Part shown: piece by piece, positions 34,899-46,734 of the stretch | How positions within the stretch are numbered: position 1 is the stretch's first letter | How the letters are laid out: each line of letters begins with the position of its first letter | Assembly: GCA_018287875.1 (NCBI GenBank) | Contig: JAGVVL010000002.1 | Coordinates: forward strand, 3,596,001-3,660,000 | DNA from: Nigrospora sphaerica | Lineage: Eukaryota > Ascomycota > Sordariomycetes > Amphisphaeriales > Apiosporaceae | Length of the DNA stretch: 64,000 nt | Reading direction: 5' to 3' | Notes under the pieces: generated by a model | What the model was told of the DNA's origin: nothing | Seen by the model: the letters and a program-made list of their open reading frames with translations, nothing else | Database searches by the model: none | Made by a program: the position numbers and the translations under genes

Positions 34899-37142
34899 TT
34901 AGTCCCACCCCTCCTCGTGAAGTGCACGGAACCGTGCTGCATGAGCCGCCGAGACGGAAGGCTTGATCTTGCTAAGCGCCACCTCCCAATCTTCAGGCAG
35001 CAGTTGCTGTCGTTCTGCGGCCATGCCGTCTCGCTTCTCCCGGTCTGTCCGCTCCACAAATGCCTTGGCCGCCGAGATGTGAAGGTTTTCGATATCAGCA
35101 CCGCTGAAACCGTTGCACCGGGGGTCCCGGGCAATGGGTTCCAGCCCAGCTAGCATCTCCGGCGTGGTGTGCGGAAGCACCGATCGCATCCTCGTCTTGA
35201 GAATATCGACCCGGCCATCTTCCGTGGGAAGGTCCACGAAGATGTTGGTGCCGAGGCGTCCGGGTCGCAGAATGGCCGGGTCGATCATGTCTGGCCGATT
35301 CGTGGCGCCTATGACATACACTCCCACACGGCTGTCCATGCCGTCCAGCTCCGTGAGCAACATGTTGACTACGCGCGCACTCGACTCAGCAATGGCATCG
35401 CCGCGACGCGGCACCAGTGCGTCCAGCTCGTCGAAGAAGAGGATACACGGGGCGGATGAACGGGCCCGCGTGAATACCTGCCGAACGGCGCGTTCCGATT
35501 CTCCCACGTATTTGTTCAAGAGCTCTGGGCCCTTGACTGAGATGAAGTTGGCCTTCGCCTCGTTGGCCACAGCCTTGGCCAGCAGCGTTTTACCACATCC
35601 TGGAGGACCCCACAAGAGTACGCCTGAGGGTGATTGCCATCCAGCCACGGCGAAGAGCGCGGGATCGTCGATGGGCCGGACAATGGCGAGGTTGAGCTCG
35701 TTCCGAACGTTCTCGAGAGCACCGACCTGGGCCCATGTTGTGTCCGGGATGGTACTGAAGCCTTCGCGTTTGGCCGACGGCTGCACCTTGGCAATAGCAT
35801 TGATAAAGTCCTGCTGCTTGATGAAGAGTTCGTCGCCGTCTTCTGATGCCATGGCCTTCATTTCCTGCAGCATATGATCCAGCTTTTGCATCTCGGGTGA
35901 GACTGGGAAGCCGTCGTCAGGCGCAGACGTGTTCTCCATGGCTTTTTTCAGAGATTGCCCCATCGAGTTCTGAAGCATGTCAGAAGCGGCGAGGGTCACA
36001 ACATCCTGCAGATCCGCTCCAACGAAACCCGGCGTCAGCTTGGCAAGGGCCGACATGTCCACGTCGTCCGCCAGCTTTTTCTTTCTGGTCATGGCCGTGA
36101 GGATCTGGATGCGTGCCTTCTCGTTCGGTACGCCAATGTTGATTTCCCGGTTGAAACGGCCCGCACGACGAAGCGCCGGGTCGATACTGTCCGGCCGGTT
36201 GGTTGCGGCCATGGTGACAACGAGCTTGCCTCCTGTCCGTTCCAGGGTCAGCTCGTCCATGCAGGTGAGAAGCTGAGCCACTATGCGCTTTTCCATCTCT
36301 CTCTGGGCGTTTTCGCGCTTTCCGGCGATGGCATCAATCTCGTCGATGAATACCATGCACGGCGCAAGACTTTTGGCCTCCTCGTAGAGATTCCGGATCA
36401 GCTTTTCCGACTCTCCCGACATGCCAGCCACCAGTGACGGTGCCGACACGGGGATGAAGGCAACGCCTAACTTGGCGGCAAATGTGTTGGCAAGTTGCGT
36501 CTTACCACAGCCCGGGGGGCCGTGTAGTAAAACGCCGCGCACCGGGTCGACATCGGCACCCATGAAGAGCCGGGAATGGAGCATAGGAAAAGCGACGTCC
36601 CAAAATAGTTGGCAGATGGCCGATTCCATGCCGCCCAAGTTGGCCAATGAGAGTCCCGCAGGCGGACTACGGTCCTTCTCGGGCTTCTCAGCTCTGCGTC
36701 GCTTGAGTTTGGGCTCTCCATTAGTTTGCCTGTCCGTCATGGTGGCAGAGGACTCGACTGTGCCGTCAGCCGCTGGTTCCCCCGGAGTCGAAGCGGCATC
36801 TCTTCGGGGGACGGCCCATGACCTGGCGATCTGCTTGTTCAGCAACGAGGGGTTCACCTTGGGTTGCTGTGGCTCGGCAGGCATGTCTTCCATGCTGTCA
36901 TCTTCATCTCCGTTTTCGACCCTTTCCTGCTTTCGGAATCGCAGGACACGCTCGATGGAGTCCTCGAGCGGCCGCTTCTTCTGGCGAGCAAGGCTTGAGT
37001 TGGACCGTTTGATCGAGTCGTAAACACCGGCAATGGTGAATTTTGGCGTTCCAGAACTGTTGCTGAGACGCTCCTTTTGGTCCTCCAGTTGGCGAACAAT
37101 CTGGTAGACGTCGCGGTCCAGGCCCTGCAATGGTGGGGGCAT
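34899..37142 (-). CDS. RIX7: Ribosome-biogenesis AAA-ATPase Rix7 (NVL homologue)
   Basis: An uninterrupted frame of 747 residues with no introns. It is a type II AAA protein that, in yeast, strips factors such as Nsa1 from pre-60S particles in the nucleolus. The first AAA domain has Walker A GPPGCGKT (208-215) and Walker B CMVFIDEIDA (~262-271). The second has Walker A GPPGCGKT (512-519), Walker B ILFFDELDALVPRRG (~567-581) and GATNRPDMIDPAILRPGRL. The N-terminal domain begins PPLQGLDRDVYQIVRQL, as in NVL/Rix7 N-domains. A basic KLKRRRAEKPEK stretch near residue 145 is a likely nuclear signal. Both Walker motifs and sensor Asn residues are intact. Cdc48 is the main alternative, but it has a different N-domain and a spacing unlike this. 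Confidence 0.94.
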   Translation of the reverse strand: MPPPLQGLDRDVYQIVRQLEDQKERLSNSSGTPKFTIAGVYDSIKRSNSSLARQKKRPLEDSIERVLRFRKQERVENGDEDDSMEDMPAEPQQPKVNPSLLNKQIARSWAVPRRDAASTPGEPAADGTVESSATMTDRQTNGEPKLKRRRAEKPEKDRSPPAGLSLANLGGMESAICQLFWDVAFPMLHSRLFMGADVDPVRGVLLHGPPGCGKTQLANTFAAKLGVAFIPVSAPSLVAGMSGESEKLIRNLYEEAKSLAPCMVFIDEIDAIAGKRENAQREMEKRIVAQLLTCMDELTLERTGGKLVVTMAATNRPDSIDPALRRAGRFNREINIGVPNEKARIQILTAMTRKKKLADDVDMSALAKLTPGFVGADLQDVVTLAASDMLQNSMGQSLKKAMENTSAPDDGFPVSPEMQKLDHMLQEMKAMASEDGDELFIKQQDFINAIAKVQPSAKREGFSTIPDTTWAQVGALENVRNELNLAIVRPIDDPALFAVAGWQSPSGVLLWGPPGCGKTLLAKAVANEAKANFISVKGPELLNKYVGESERAVRQVFTRARSSAPCILFFDELDALVPRRGDAIAESSARVVNMLLTELDGMDSRVGVYVIGATNRPDMIDPAILRPGRLGTNIFVDLPTEDGRVDILKTRMRSVLPHTTPEMLAGLEPIARDPRCNGFSGADIENLHISAAKAFVERTDREKRDGMAAERQQLLPEDWEVALSKIKPSVSAAHAARFRALHEEGWD

Positions 37143-38222
37143 ATTGAATGTGGGTGAGAGTGATTATGGTTGGGTTTGGGGTGCTGATACTGGGTTACGA
37201 GGTACAAACAGCACCATGAACAATGGGTAGGTGAGATGGGATGGAGAGGATGATGAGCGGCCTGACCAACTACCCCGTGGGAGGGCCTTTTATATCTGGC
37301 GGGAACTGTTTAGGACGTTCCGGCAGATTCTCAACTGAAAAGAAAGGCGCTTTCCCTGCGGAAGGAAAGAAGGGAAACAACAGCCTTCCTCAAGTGAGTC
37401 TCCAATGAGTCACTCCCCAACCAATTTGGGTGCGTTGGTCCTGCCTGTTTGTCTCTTGAAAATCTGGCGATTGATAAATGAAGCCTTCCTGATTTTTTTT
37501 TTGAGAAGGACGGACCCTTGACGGGCGGCGCCAAGCTCGATGCAGGAGCAGGGATGCGCGCCTCTGTACCTTTGTACCTGCTGTAATCCGTACTGTACCT
37601 AAATAACCGCACCTTGATGACCTCTACGGCACCCGCTCTAGCACTGGGTCCCTGCTATCGATACCTAAAAGGCCCCCCAACTGTCGCAGCCCCACCTTCC
37701 GGTGACGGTTAGTACGTAACACAAAGTTCGGTTCTATGTCCTGTCTGACCAGCACAGTCATGAGCCGATTTCTCTGTGATGCTGGGTACCTGGTATGGGG
37801 GCCCCAGCGCCCGGAAGCGATGACGAAGGGGGCTCCGAGTCGCAGGTGGGTTCCTTCGATACCCAGAGCCGCGCCTACCTTCTATGCTGCTCGCTACAGG
37901 ATGGGGGAATAGGCAGGTGAGTCCGTAATAACGCACGCGACACACACGGCACACACGCATACCACTAGTCTTTCCCGTGGAGTGCTCGCCCTGTGTCCCT
38001 TTTGCTGGCCGTCCGTCCCCAGATCCTGCTGCTCCTCGGCTCGGGCACGTCCTTTCCCAAACGCCCCCTTCCCCATCCGCCCCGTCTTATCACGTCGCGG
38101 TTCCCCCGGCGCGCCGCTCCAGCGGCTAAAGCGTGCTATCTTCCCCATCCTCGGCTGCCCAATGTGCCTGGCCGATCCCCACGCCCGGGATTCTAGGATC
38201 GCCTTTGCGTAGGAAAGAGAGA
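37143..38222. other. Divergent promoter region RIX7 / VPS20
   Basis: 1.1 kb with no supported gene. It serves as 5' flank for both neighbours. Confidence 0.45.
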
Positions 38223-39088
38223 ATGGGCAACAACCCGAGCCGTATCACGGCGCAAGACAAGTGAGTGCCTCCCCTTTGCGGTATCGTCGCAGGGACGAAC
38301 CCTTCGTCGTCGTCCTCCTTCCCACCCTAAAAAGGGCGCGGTTCCCCAAAGCTCACATGGCGGGGGCGCATCGCTTCGCGCCTGCTCGCCCCGCGTCTCC
38401 AGGGCCATCCTCGACCTCAAGACGCAGCGCGACAAGCTGCACCAGTACCAGCGGCGCATCCGCGTGCTGACGGAGAAGGAGACGGACGTGGCCCGGCAGT
38501 GCCTGGCCAAGGGCGACAAGAAGCGCGCCCTGCTGGCGCTGCGGCGCAAGAAGTACCAGGAGTCGCTGCTGGGCCAGACCGACGCCCAACTCGAGCAGCT
38601 CGAGCAGCTCATGCGCAGCGTCGAGTTCGCCCAGATCCAGAAGGACGTCCTCTTCGGCTTGCAGCAGGGCAACCGCGTCCTCAAGGCCATTCACGCCGAG
38701 ATGGGCGGCATCGAGCACGTCGAGAAGCTCATGGGCGAGACCCAGGAGGCCATCGCCTACCAGAACGTACGTGCCGCGGCGGCCGCCGCCTGGACGCCCG
38801 GCCCTCTCCCCCTACCCAACCCCGCTGGTGGATGGCTTGCTAACCCGCGATGAAACTCGCTTCCGTGTACAGGAGATCAGCGAGATGCTCGGAGGACGCA
38901 TCACGAACCAAGACGAGGAAGAAGTCGAAGACGAACTGGCCCAACTGGAGCGCGAGGTCAACGGCCCGGCCCCAATGCCCGCTGTGCCGGTCAAGCCCCT
39001 GCCTGAGCCCGAATCCGAAGTCGAGCCGGAATCAGTGTTGGGCCCGGACTCGCAGCCAGAGAGGAGAGAAGCCATGTTGGCTTCATGA
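38223..39088 (+). CDS. VPS20: ESCRT-III subunit Vps20 (CHMP6)
   Basis: Exons 38223-38260, 38403-38766 and 38873-39088 give 205 residues. The N-terminus MGNNPSRIT places Gly at position 2 in a myristoylation context, as in Vps20. The basic helical half contains AILDLKTQRDKLHQYQRRI and KKRALLALRRKKYQESLL. The region IAYQNEISEMLGGR spans the last junction and matches the conserved IAYQNEI motif of Vps20/CHMP6. An acidic C-terminal half (EEEVEDELAQLEREVNG) supplies the autoinhibitory and MIT-interacting part. Vps20 links ESCRT-II to Snf7 polymerisation in multivesicular-body sorting at endosomes. The family is clear; the assignment to Vps20 over other ESCRT-III members rests on the Gly2 context and the IAYQNEI motif. 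Confidence 0.93.
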
Positions 39089-39933
39089 GACGGACCGCCG
39101 CGTCGTGTACGAGCACTTTACAGGGGATATACCATTACCACGCCATGTCACCAGAGATTCATCAGCAGCAGCCTTGTAGACTTGATTTTAATGTACTTGT
39201 CTTCCATTATCAAGTCGCTGTCCCTATCCATGAAGTCCCTGCATGTCCCGTCTCGTCCTACCCGAGACAATAGTCTACAGCATGCCTCCTCAAAAACGCC
39301 AAGGCGGCCCGGCCCTTGCTGCGGGCTGAGCATTGCCAGGAAAGAGGCAGGGTATCATAAGTCTAATTGCAAAACCGTCTGTTCGTGACGATGCCTTCCA
39401 ACGCCGTCCATGCTTCAACAGGGCTATTCCGGCCACGCGGCCTATTCGTTTCTTCGTATCTCTGCAAGGCGAACTCATTGGGTGAGAAAGCCGTCCAGAT
39501 CTGGCTCAAGCGGCAAGGCATGCCACCGAAAACCAGTTGTCGTCAACTTTGTATTCGGCACCTCGCGACACCCAAGTATTCTATAGTGAGAAAGACACCC
39601 GGAACGTAAGGGCGAGAGCCGCCGTCGCCATTTCGACTAGTAAGGCCGGAAGCGTTCAGGACCTTCGTGGATGGGTTGTGGTCGGTAGGCCGGATGGTGA
39701 AATGCTGGTGCTCCACGTTGCGCGACCCGGGTCCGATACAACGGATCTTCTTGGAATCGTACATCAGCTGCCGGGTACTGGGGCGGCGGCGCCCGTTGTA
39801 CTGGCGAATCATGGTGGTGGACTAGGCCATCCCGCGAACTCCCGTAGAAACTGTACCCGCTGGTCAGTTTGCGTCTTGCCGCGCCAACCCTCGACGTCTT
39901 CCCCGAGGGCTCCATGTCGAGTGCGCTGGAAAC
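39089..39933. other. Convergent 3' region VPS20 / DUF2293 gene
   Basis: 845 bp between the two stop codons. It holds both 3' UTRs and no supported gene. Confidence 0.45.
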
Positions 39934-42491
39934 TTACACTTCACGTGGCACAGGCTGCGGTGGCCGGACCGAATCACTGGAGACCTCTACCAGGCCACGG
40001 TGTGGCTGGCTGCCGCGATATGGATCGTCGTAGCGGGATTGATGGGCCTGCGGAGCGTCTGGCATCCTGGAGAACGGCCCACCGGAGGACGGGATGAGTT
40101 GGCGTTCGCTCTGGGAAAGCACCCGATGATAGGAAACCTGCCCGTGGCCACGGTTGTCAAATTGCCTGGATCGCGGATCCCGGTCATCTAGGTAGATGAC
40201 CCGGGCTCCACCGGAATCGCGATGGATCTCCTGAACAGGAACGGCCCCGCGTTGATAGTCGGCTTCCCTGACGGGCCTTGAGTAATCCAGTGCGGGCGGT
40301 CCACGCGGCTCGAAGATGAGATCCGTCGCGCGCGGCGCGCGAGGCGAGTCCCCGACCACGATGGGATTAGCCCGTGTCCTACCAGAGCCCTCGCGGGTTG
40401 GATATGCCGCATCATCCATGTAGACAACTGGAGACCGGGGGCGCTCCGTATAGGCACTGGGCGCCACAGTCCGCGTGGCCGCGGGACGATCCGAGATATA
40501 CTCAACAGGTCGCCCGCCGCGTTCACCGTCCCGATTTACACGAACGACACGAATGAACCCAGCATCCGAAAAGGGCGGGGGTTGGGCCGCATACTGGGTC
40601 AGGATACGGCGGGGCTGCGAGACCAGGTTCTCTGCATGTGCTACATTACCCGGAGAGGCAGGGCGCGTAGGAAAACCCCCTACCTCGCGCATGGGAGCAC
40701 GATTCCCTACACGGGAGGGGTCGTTGGGCGCCTGTGGTGCGACTGGGACCAAGTTCGAGGGGCTCCTAAAACCATTGGGTGACCGTGGCTCTATCGACGG
40801 CAAGAGCATGTCCTCGAGACGGTGTCTCACTGGCGACAGCGGCATCTGACTATTAGTATGATGTGGTGGCAGCCCAACTTTGGGCGCATTGCCATCCCGC
40901 ACCCGCACAAAGAGAGGCGACTGGCCACGAGCCGGGACGTCGACATGTCTCGCAGGCATGGGGCCGTTGTTATTTCGTGGCTCCGCAAAGCCCGAGTCCG
41001 GGTATACAACTACGCCTGAAGGGAAGTGAGGTCGATACTCTTCCTGCTCAAGGCGCGGTGCCTGCAATGATGCCGGGCGCTGTTCGTTGGACGGCGGACG
41101 AGCATCAGGCCGTGCCACGTCCACAGCGGCATTGGCTGTACCGGGCGCATGCTGAGCTTGGCCCGGGCCATCAGACCCGTTCGAAGGCGCGTCCGCGAGG
41201 GCGGCGTAGCGCCTGTAGCGCTGGACCGCTTTTTTCTTCTCGATCCTGGCCTTCTTCCTTTCCTTCCTGGTCTGCCTCTTCAGCTGACCCGGAGTCAGGG
41301 CGGCAGCCGCGGAGGCATCGGGCCCTGGGTCCGGGGCCACCATGGAATCCGCAGGAGCAGTCTCGGGGCCGGCAGATCTGCCTCGGGAGGGCCTGGTAGT
41401 CGGAGCAACTTCTGCGTCCGAGCTATCCTCGTCCGAGCCGCCCTCGTCGTCCGAGATTTCGATGACCTCACGGAGGATCTCGTCCAGTTGGTCCCGGCCG
41501 GTTTCTTCGTCACCACGCCACTTGACGATGACGTCCAGACAGGCCTTCTCTACTGCTTTCCGGGCGTTGGCCCAGGTGGTTTCCCTTAGGAGTTGGTCGT
41601 ATCGCGTGTGAGTATGCCTGATGTGAGCCAAGGCCGCCAGCTGCACGCGACGGGCCAGAGGCAGTTCGGTGGCCATGCCAACCTTGTACTCGCCGTTGAA
41701 TTTGCTGTTCTGTGTCGTTCCGAGGGCGTCAGCGGTGGTCTAGCGGATCGATGACCAGGAGGTAACAGACCTTCTGGAACGCATGTGTGATGATCTCCTG
41801 GCGATCGGTGTGCGGGATCCTCGGGAACAGATCCCGGAGGACGGCGTCGGCCTGCATGTTAATTTCGTGTTGCGACTTGGGAATGGCTTCGGGTTGGCCG
41901 GGTTGGGGGAGGGCGGTTGCTTGAGGGCTAACGCCATCACGCTCTAGTGCCTTCCTGGCTTCTTCGACGATAGTTTGCCTAAAATGGTAGCCGAAACGAT
42001 GCATATGGTGATCGAGGTTGGTGGCATCCTTGCTGTCCTGTATAGCAATGAGTCAGGAGCCTCGTCGGGCTGGCACGACAGGTCGGGGCGACGGCAACGG
42101 CGGCGACGTACGGATACAATGAAGATCATGGCGCCTTGCTCTCGCGACAGTTCCTTGCATTTCGCCGTCAACTCGGGAAATCCGGTGGGGACAAACTCGA
42201 GACCGGCCGGCGGCTCCTTGCTCGTGATGATCTGTTCCTGATGAGTACTATCCCAGGACTATGCGACTGCGAAACTACCTCGAATTCCAGCTTCTTTTTC
42301 TTTTCGACGTTGTCGACGGCCTCAAAGTACGACTTGTGTTTGATCTTGGCGGGCTCCTTGAGGGCATTCAACTGCGACCAAACACGGAAATCATGCTGCT
42401 GCGCTCTAAGAAACTTGTTGTGGTGGTCATGACGATGCTTTGCCTGTCCTCCTATGGGCGGGATGTGGCCCTTTTTCTTTTCCTTCGTCAT
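39934..42491 (-). CDS. DUF2293 domain-containing protein
   Basis: Four exons (42491-42279, 42237-42112, 42037-41771, 41709-39934) join in phase 0 to 793 residues. The N-terminal ~230 residues match the fungal DUF2293 family. They show EPPAGLEFVPTGFPELT, then TNLDHHMHRFGYHFR, then LFPRIPHTDRQEIITHAFQK, then LPLARRVQLAALAHIRHTHT and ARKAVEKACLDVIVKWRG. Molecular function is unknown. The rest is disordered: an acidic run (SDDEGGSDEDSSDAE), a basic run (KRQTRKERKKARIEKKK) that could be a nuclear signal, and ~400 residues rich in Pro, Arg, Asp and Gly. The start is the first ATG of the frame (MTKEKKKGH). Intron 1 is only 41 nt, which is short even for a fungus. Confidence 0.85.
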
Positions 42492-43552
42492 CGCGAGGGC
42501 GTGACGGGCCTTACCATGACAACAGCAGACGGCGCCCAAGGAAGAGACAGGAACCCAAACGGGACGACGGGCCTAGCCGGCTTCCAAAAAAGACGGGTGC
42601 GGCGCAGGCGGGCGAAAGAGATACCAGTCTGGATGGCTACACGCGAAGATGCCTACCACTTTCAGGCCCAGCTGGGCGTATCGAGAGCGTTAAAGGCTTC
42701 TTATGGCGATAATCCTTAGGCAGTCCAGCCGACAGGGCGCATAGAACCGTGGTAGCGACGGGGGACCACTACCACGGGCGTGTCGCGGTGGGAAGTGCTG
42801 GCTTCCAGACCAAGAATACGTCACAGTAATCACGCGTCAGGGCCGGCGACCACCATGGACGAGGGATCTACCGCAAGTGCAGCGAACAATAGCGACCGGG
42901 AGGGACGGAGGGGGATGGAAGAGATCGCGGGACGTTGCGGGAGGAACGACGACGTATGCACCGATACGCCGATGACGATCCGAAGGGTGCCTCAAGCGAT
43001 GATGATGGGGATGAGGGAAGGGGGGATTGGGATGATGTACAAGGTTGAGAAGGGCTCGGGCGGCTTCGAGCTCAGACATCGACTTGGAATAAGGATGGGA
43101 AAGGAAAAGCAGCCCTGCCTTGACGAAATGATCGGACCTGCGGGCTTGGCAGTTTATTGGGCCTATCCTACCCGAGTGCGGCAGCGCTGCCCAATTTCCA
43201 TTATGGAGCTGGAGCTGCAGCTGCAGCTGGAAGGCGTGCATTCCACAATTCCAACTGATGTAGGAGCACGGAGTTTGTACCTACGGGAGTACCTCAACTG
43301 GCGAGGCTCAGCCACAGTGCACGCACGCCCGTAGTGAGCCAGATCTAGGTGTGCTGGGACTGGCGGCCCAACGAGCCACAACCGGATTCATTGCCGCCAC
43401 TTTTCTTTGGTTGGTGCGGAACCCGGACGTTTGGCCTTGCAACGCCTGCTCATTTTGCAATTGGCAGAAAGCCGAGCTCCAGACGACGACCTCTCCCCTC
43501 AACTCCTCCCCTCCCCTCCCCCCCATTGCCGACCACCCATCGTCACATCGCC
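42492..43552. other. Divergent promoter region DUF2293 gene / ATP5
   Basis: 1.06 kb with no supported gene. A GGAGCTGCAGCTGCAGCTGG block at 43211-43230 includes a 16-bp perfect palindrome, and a reverse CCAAT box lies near 43156. CT-rich sequence directly precedes the ATP5 start. Confidence 0.5.
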
Positions 43553-44461
43553 ATGTTCGCCCGACCAGCATTCCGCGCCGCCCGCGCCGCAGCTCCCCAG
43601 CGGGCCTTTGCCCGCATCCCGGCGCGCAGCTACGCCGCCGCGCCCGCGACGCAGGACGTCAAGCCGCCCGTCGCCGTCTACGGCCTCGACGGCACCTACG
43701 CCACGGCCCTGGTACGGCGTCACCACCCCTCGCCCCGTCTGCGCCGCCCCGTCGCCGCTCCTGCCGTGGGACCGCCCAATTGGGTCACACGGCGGCAGCC
43801 TCGGTGGACGGCCAACGGTCCCTTGTCCCCACGGACCGGGAAGCTGGCTGCTAATACGTGAGCCATTAAATCTAGTACACGGCCGCCGCCAAGTCGTCGT
43901 CTCTGGAGCCCACCGCCAAGGCCCTGAACGCCCTGAACAACCTCGTCACCAAGGACGCCAAGCTGGCCACCATCCTCAGCACCCCGACCCTGACTGATGC
44001 CGACAAGTCGGCCATCGTCGCCGAGCTCGAGAAGCAGATTGGCGCCTCCAACCCGACCGTCAAGAACTTCCTCGCCACCCTGGCCGACTACAACCGCCTG
44101 AGCATCCTCAAGGGCGTTACCGAGAAGTTCAGCCAGCTGATGGCTGCGTCCCGCGGCGAGGTCGAGGTGACCATTACCAGCGCCACCGTACGTGAATGCC
44201 CCGGCCGCTCCGCAGCGGGTCCGCCGAACCGTGCTGACCCTTGTGTCCCTGCAGCAACTCGACAGCAAGACCCTCAACCGCCTCGAGAGCGCCGTCTCCA
44301 AGTCCCAGTACGTTGGCCAGGGAAAGAAGCTGAAGGTGACCAACGAGATCAACCCGGACATCGTCGGTGGACTCGTCGTCGAGATTGGCGACCGAACAAT
44401 CGATCTGTCGGTCTCGTCCAAGATCGCCAAGATGAACAAGCTCCTCAACGACACCCTGTAA
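43553..44461 (+). CDS. ATP5: ATP synthase subunit 5 (OSCP), mitochondrial
   Basis: Exons 43553-43711, 43876-44187 and 44255-44461 give 225 residues. The protein is the oligomycin-sensitivity-conferring subunit that joins the F1 head to the peripheral stalk of ATP synthase. The N-terminus MFARPAFRAARAAAPQRAFAR is an Arg-rich, acid-free presequence with a likely cleavage around RSYAAAP. The mature protein starts with VAVYGLDGTYATALYTAA, the usual OSCP opening. The C-terminal domain contains NPDIVGGLVVEIGDRTIDLSV, the signature of the OSCP/delta family, and ends KMNKLLNDTL. All three exons begin in phase 0. Length agrees with fungal OSCP precursors. Confidence 0.96.
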
Positions 44462-44975
44462 ACTGTTCCATTTGTCTGATTAGCGATCGGGGGCTGGAGA
44501 GTAATTGGCGAGACGCCCGCGGGAGCGAGCCGTCCGGTACTCGAGATGCGAGCGCCGGTGTGTACAGGAGCCCGAATAGAAAGAAGCCTTGCTATGTAGC
44601 CTTAACGATTCAGCTATTCTCCCTGTTTGGGCCAGCGTGCCGTCTTTCTGTAGGCATGGCCTGTACGCACCCGAGGAGCTTGTTTCTATACTATCGGAGA
44701 CTGCCTTCATCGTGAAGCTCCATCCTGTGGCCAGGGCGGGGAGGATCTCCCCAGTACAAGCCAAGTCGGTGCGTCGACTCGTCACGGAACTGCCCAGCAC
44801 AGGGTATCCAAACCCGAGGTATCCGACGACGTCGTCTCGCCCGGGAATACAACAAGATGTATTGGCGGGGGCTTGCCCGCCGAGGACGTATTTGCGCGTC
44901 CTCTACGACTACGCTGTTTCGTACAAATGTTCAACCCGGCCCCCGGAAGCCCGTCCCACTCCCCCCCCGTGGGGT
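44462..44975. other. Convergent 3' region ATP5 / SEC17
   Basis: 514 bp holding both 3' UTRs. No gene is supported. Confidence 0.45.
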
Positions 44976-46077
44976 CTACGAGAAGTCGTCGCCGGCCTCT
45001 TCAATCTGCTCCTTGATACGTACGAGTATGGTGGTCTTCCACTTGTCCAGCTTAGAGATGCGGTCGTACTGGAAGAGCTTGTCGCCGAAGTCGTCCTGGC
45101 TGCCGGCCTCGACGGCGGCCGTCAGGTCGACGAGCAGCTGGTGCTCGCGGTTGCTCGGGAAGGTGGGGTCCATGTCGCGGTATTTCTCGAGGGCGCGGTT
45201 GGTGGCGACCATGTCGCCGGTGGCGAGGTGGCACAGGCCGGCCTTGAGGAAGTAGTCCTTGACGCTGTAGCGCATGAGGTTGTTGTTGAGCGAGGCCGTG
45301 GCCACCTTTTCGTACTGCTCGATGGCCTTGTAGTAGTCGCCGTCGATGGCGGCAATGTCGGCCACCTTGAGCCACAGCTTGTTGGCCAGGGCCGACGCGT
45401 TGTCGCCCTCGTACCAGCCGGCCGCCAGCTCGTAGGCCTCGAGCGCCCGCTTTATGTCGCCCAGCTGCGTCTCCAAGACCTCGCCCATGGCCTCCTTGTG
45501 CTGCGCCGCCCGCCGGAAGCTGCCCGTCTTGCAGTACTGCCCGATGGAGAACTCGAGGCACCGCACCGCGTCCTCGGGCTGCTCCTGCTTGTATACCTTG
45601 AAGGCGTCCACCATGGCGTTGGCGGCGTCGTTGGGCTCCTTGAGGTTCTTGTCGTGCACCTCGGCCGCCTTCTCGAAGGCCTTGCCCGCTTCGACGTCTG
45701 TGGGTTGGCGCCCCGCGTCAGTTCGCCGGGCTTTTTGCGAGGGGCGGCGGCGGCGGGCCCCGGGGTTGGGCGCGGGGAGACGTACTCATCTTCTGCATCC
45801 GGAAGGCATTTGCTGCCTGGATGTACAGGTCGGCCGCATCCATGTACTTGGTTTCCCTGCCGCCGAAGAGGCTGAAGCCGCCAGAGGCGCTGGCATACAT
45901 CTTGTCCGCCTGCGTTCGCGATCGGCTGTCAGCGTCGTGCGTGCGCTACCCGGCCTCACCAGCATGCGCCGCTCCTGCCAGTAGTGGGGGGGGAGGGCGC
46001 TTGTCCGCAAAGACGGATGGCGGGGCAAGCGAGATAAGGCTGACCTTTTGGAGCAGAGCGCGAGGATCGCCGGCCAT
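44976..46077 (-). CDS. SEC17: Alpha-SNAP, vesicular-fusion protein Sec17
   Basis: Exons 46077-46045, 45909-45786 and 45697-44976 give 292 residues, the same length as yeast Sec17. The protein binds assembled SNARE bundles and recruits the Sec18/NSF ATPase to disassemble them, in the cytosol and on membranes. Conserved segments include ADKMYASASGGFSLFGG, the membrane-contacting N-terminal loop, and DAADLYIQAANAFRMQK. They also include GSFRRAAQHKEAMGEV and the C-terminus DKWKTTILVRIKEQIEEA, which activates NSF. The fold is all-helical TPR-like. The first exon codes for only 11 residues. SEC17 diverges from the GatC-like gene across a 657-bp shared promoter. Confidence 0.95.
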
Positions 46078-46734
46078 GTTGACGTCTGGTTTGGTGGTGT
46101 TGGGTGTGAGTATCGATATGCGAACGAGTAGGGTCGGGGCGAAGTTGAGCGATGGTATAGGTCAAGTTGGTGAATGAACCAACTGGTGTTTGAACGCCCC
46201 GTTTGATGGTCGCTGTCGGGTCGACGGACATGGGCTGGTGACAGCCTAAAACGCCCTGGGGTCGAGAGCTATGACGCTGTGTCAGCTATCTGCAACCGTA
46301 CATGTATTACCTATTTCATCGTGGTGACCCGCTGGAAGTGAAAGTTAGCGCGGCTTCATGGCGAAATGGCATCAATATGCGCGAAGTTTTGTGTTTCTCT
46401 TCCCATCCTCCCACTGGCTTCTGGCCCCTGGGCCGCGGGGGCTGCCGCCCAGGAGACCCGCAAATACCGACGACGGGCAGTCCGCAAACTTCCCGAGGCG
46501 CATTGAATGGGATGGGAAAGTCGACTCTAGGTGCGGCCAGACTTCCCCTACGCCTCATTCAAATTCCCCGTTGGGCAACCCAGCAGGTTAAAGGCGGCCG
46601 AATGTGATTTCGTCGCCCAGGATTCGCATTATTCAAAAAGCTCGGAAAACTGAAATCTCCCGAATTTTCGGTTGCAGATTTCCCTTGAGCTCTACAACGC
46701 GAGCACGCCCGTGCGGCAAGCCAGAACCGCCACG
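46078..46734. other. Divergent promoter region SEC17 / GatC-like gene
   Basis: 657 bp between two divergent start codons. There is no supported gene and no clear TATA box near either start. Confidence 0.45.

Noticed and set aside
44589..45875. 428-residue plus-strand frame opposite SEC17
   Set aside because: Antisense shadow rich in Val, Leu and Gly. The minus strand codes alpha-SNAP of exact family length.
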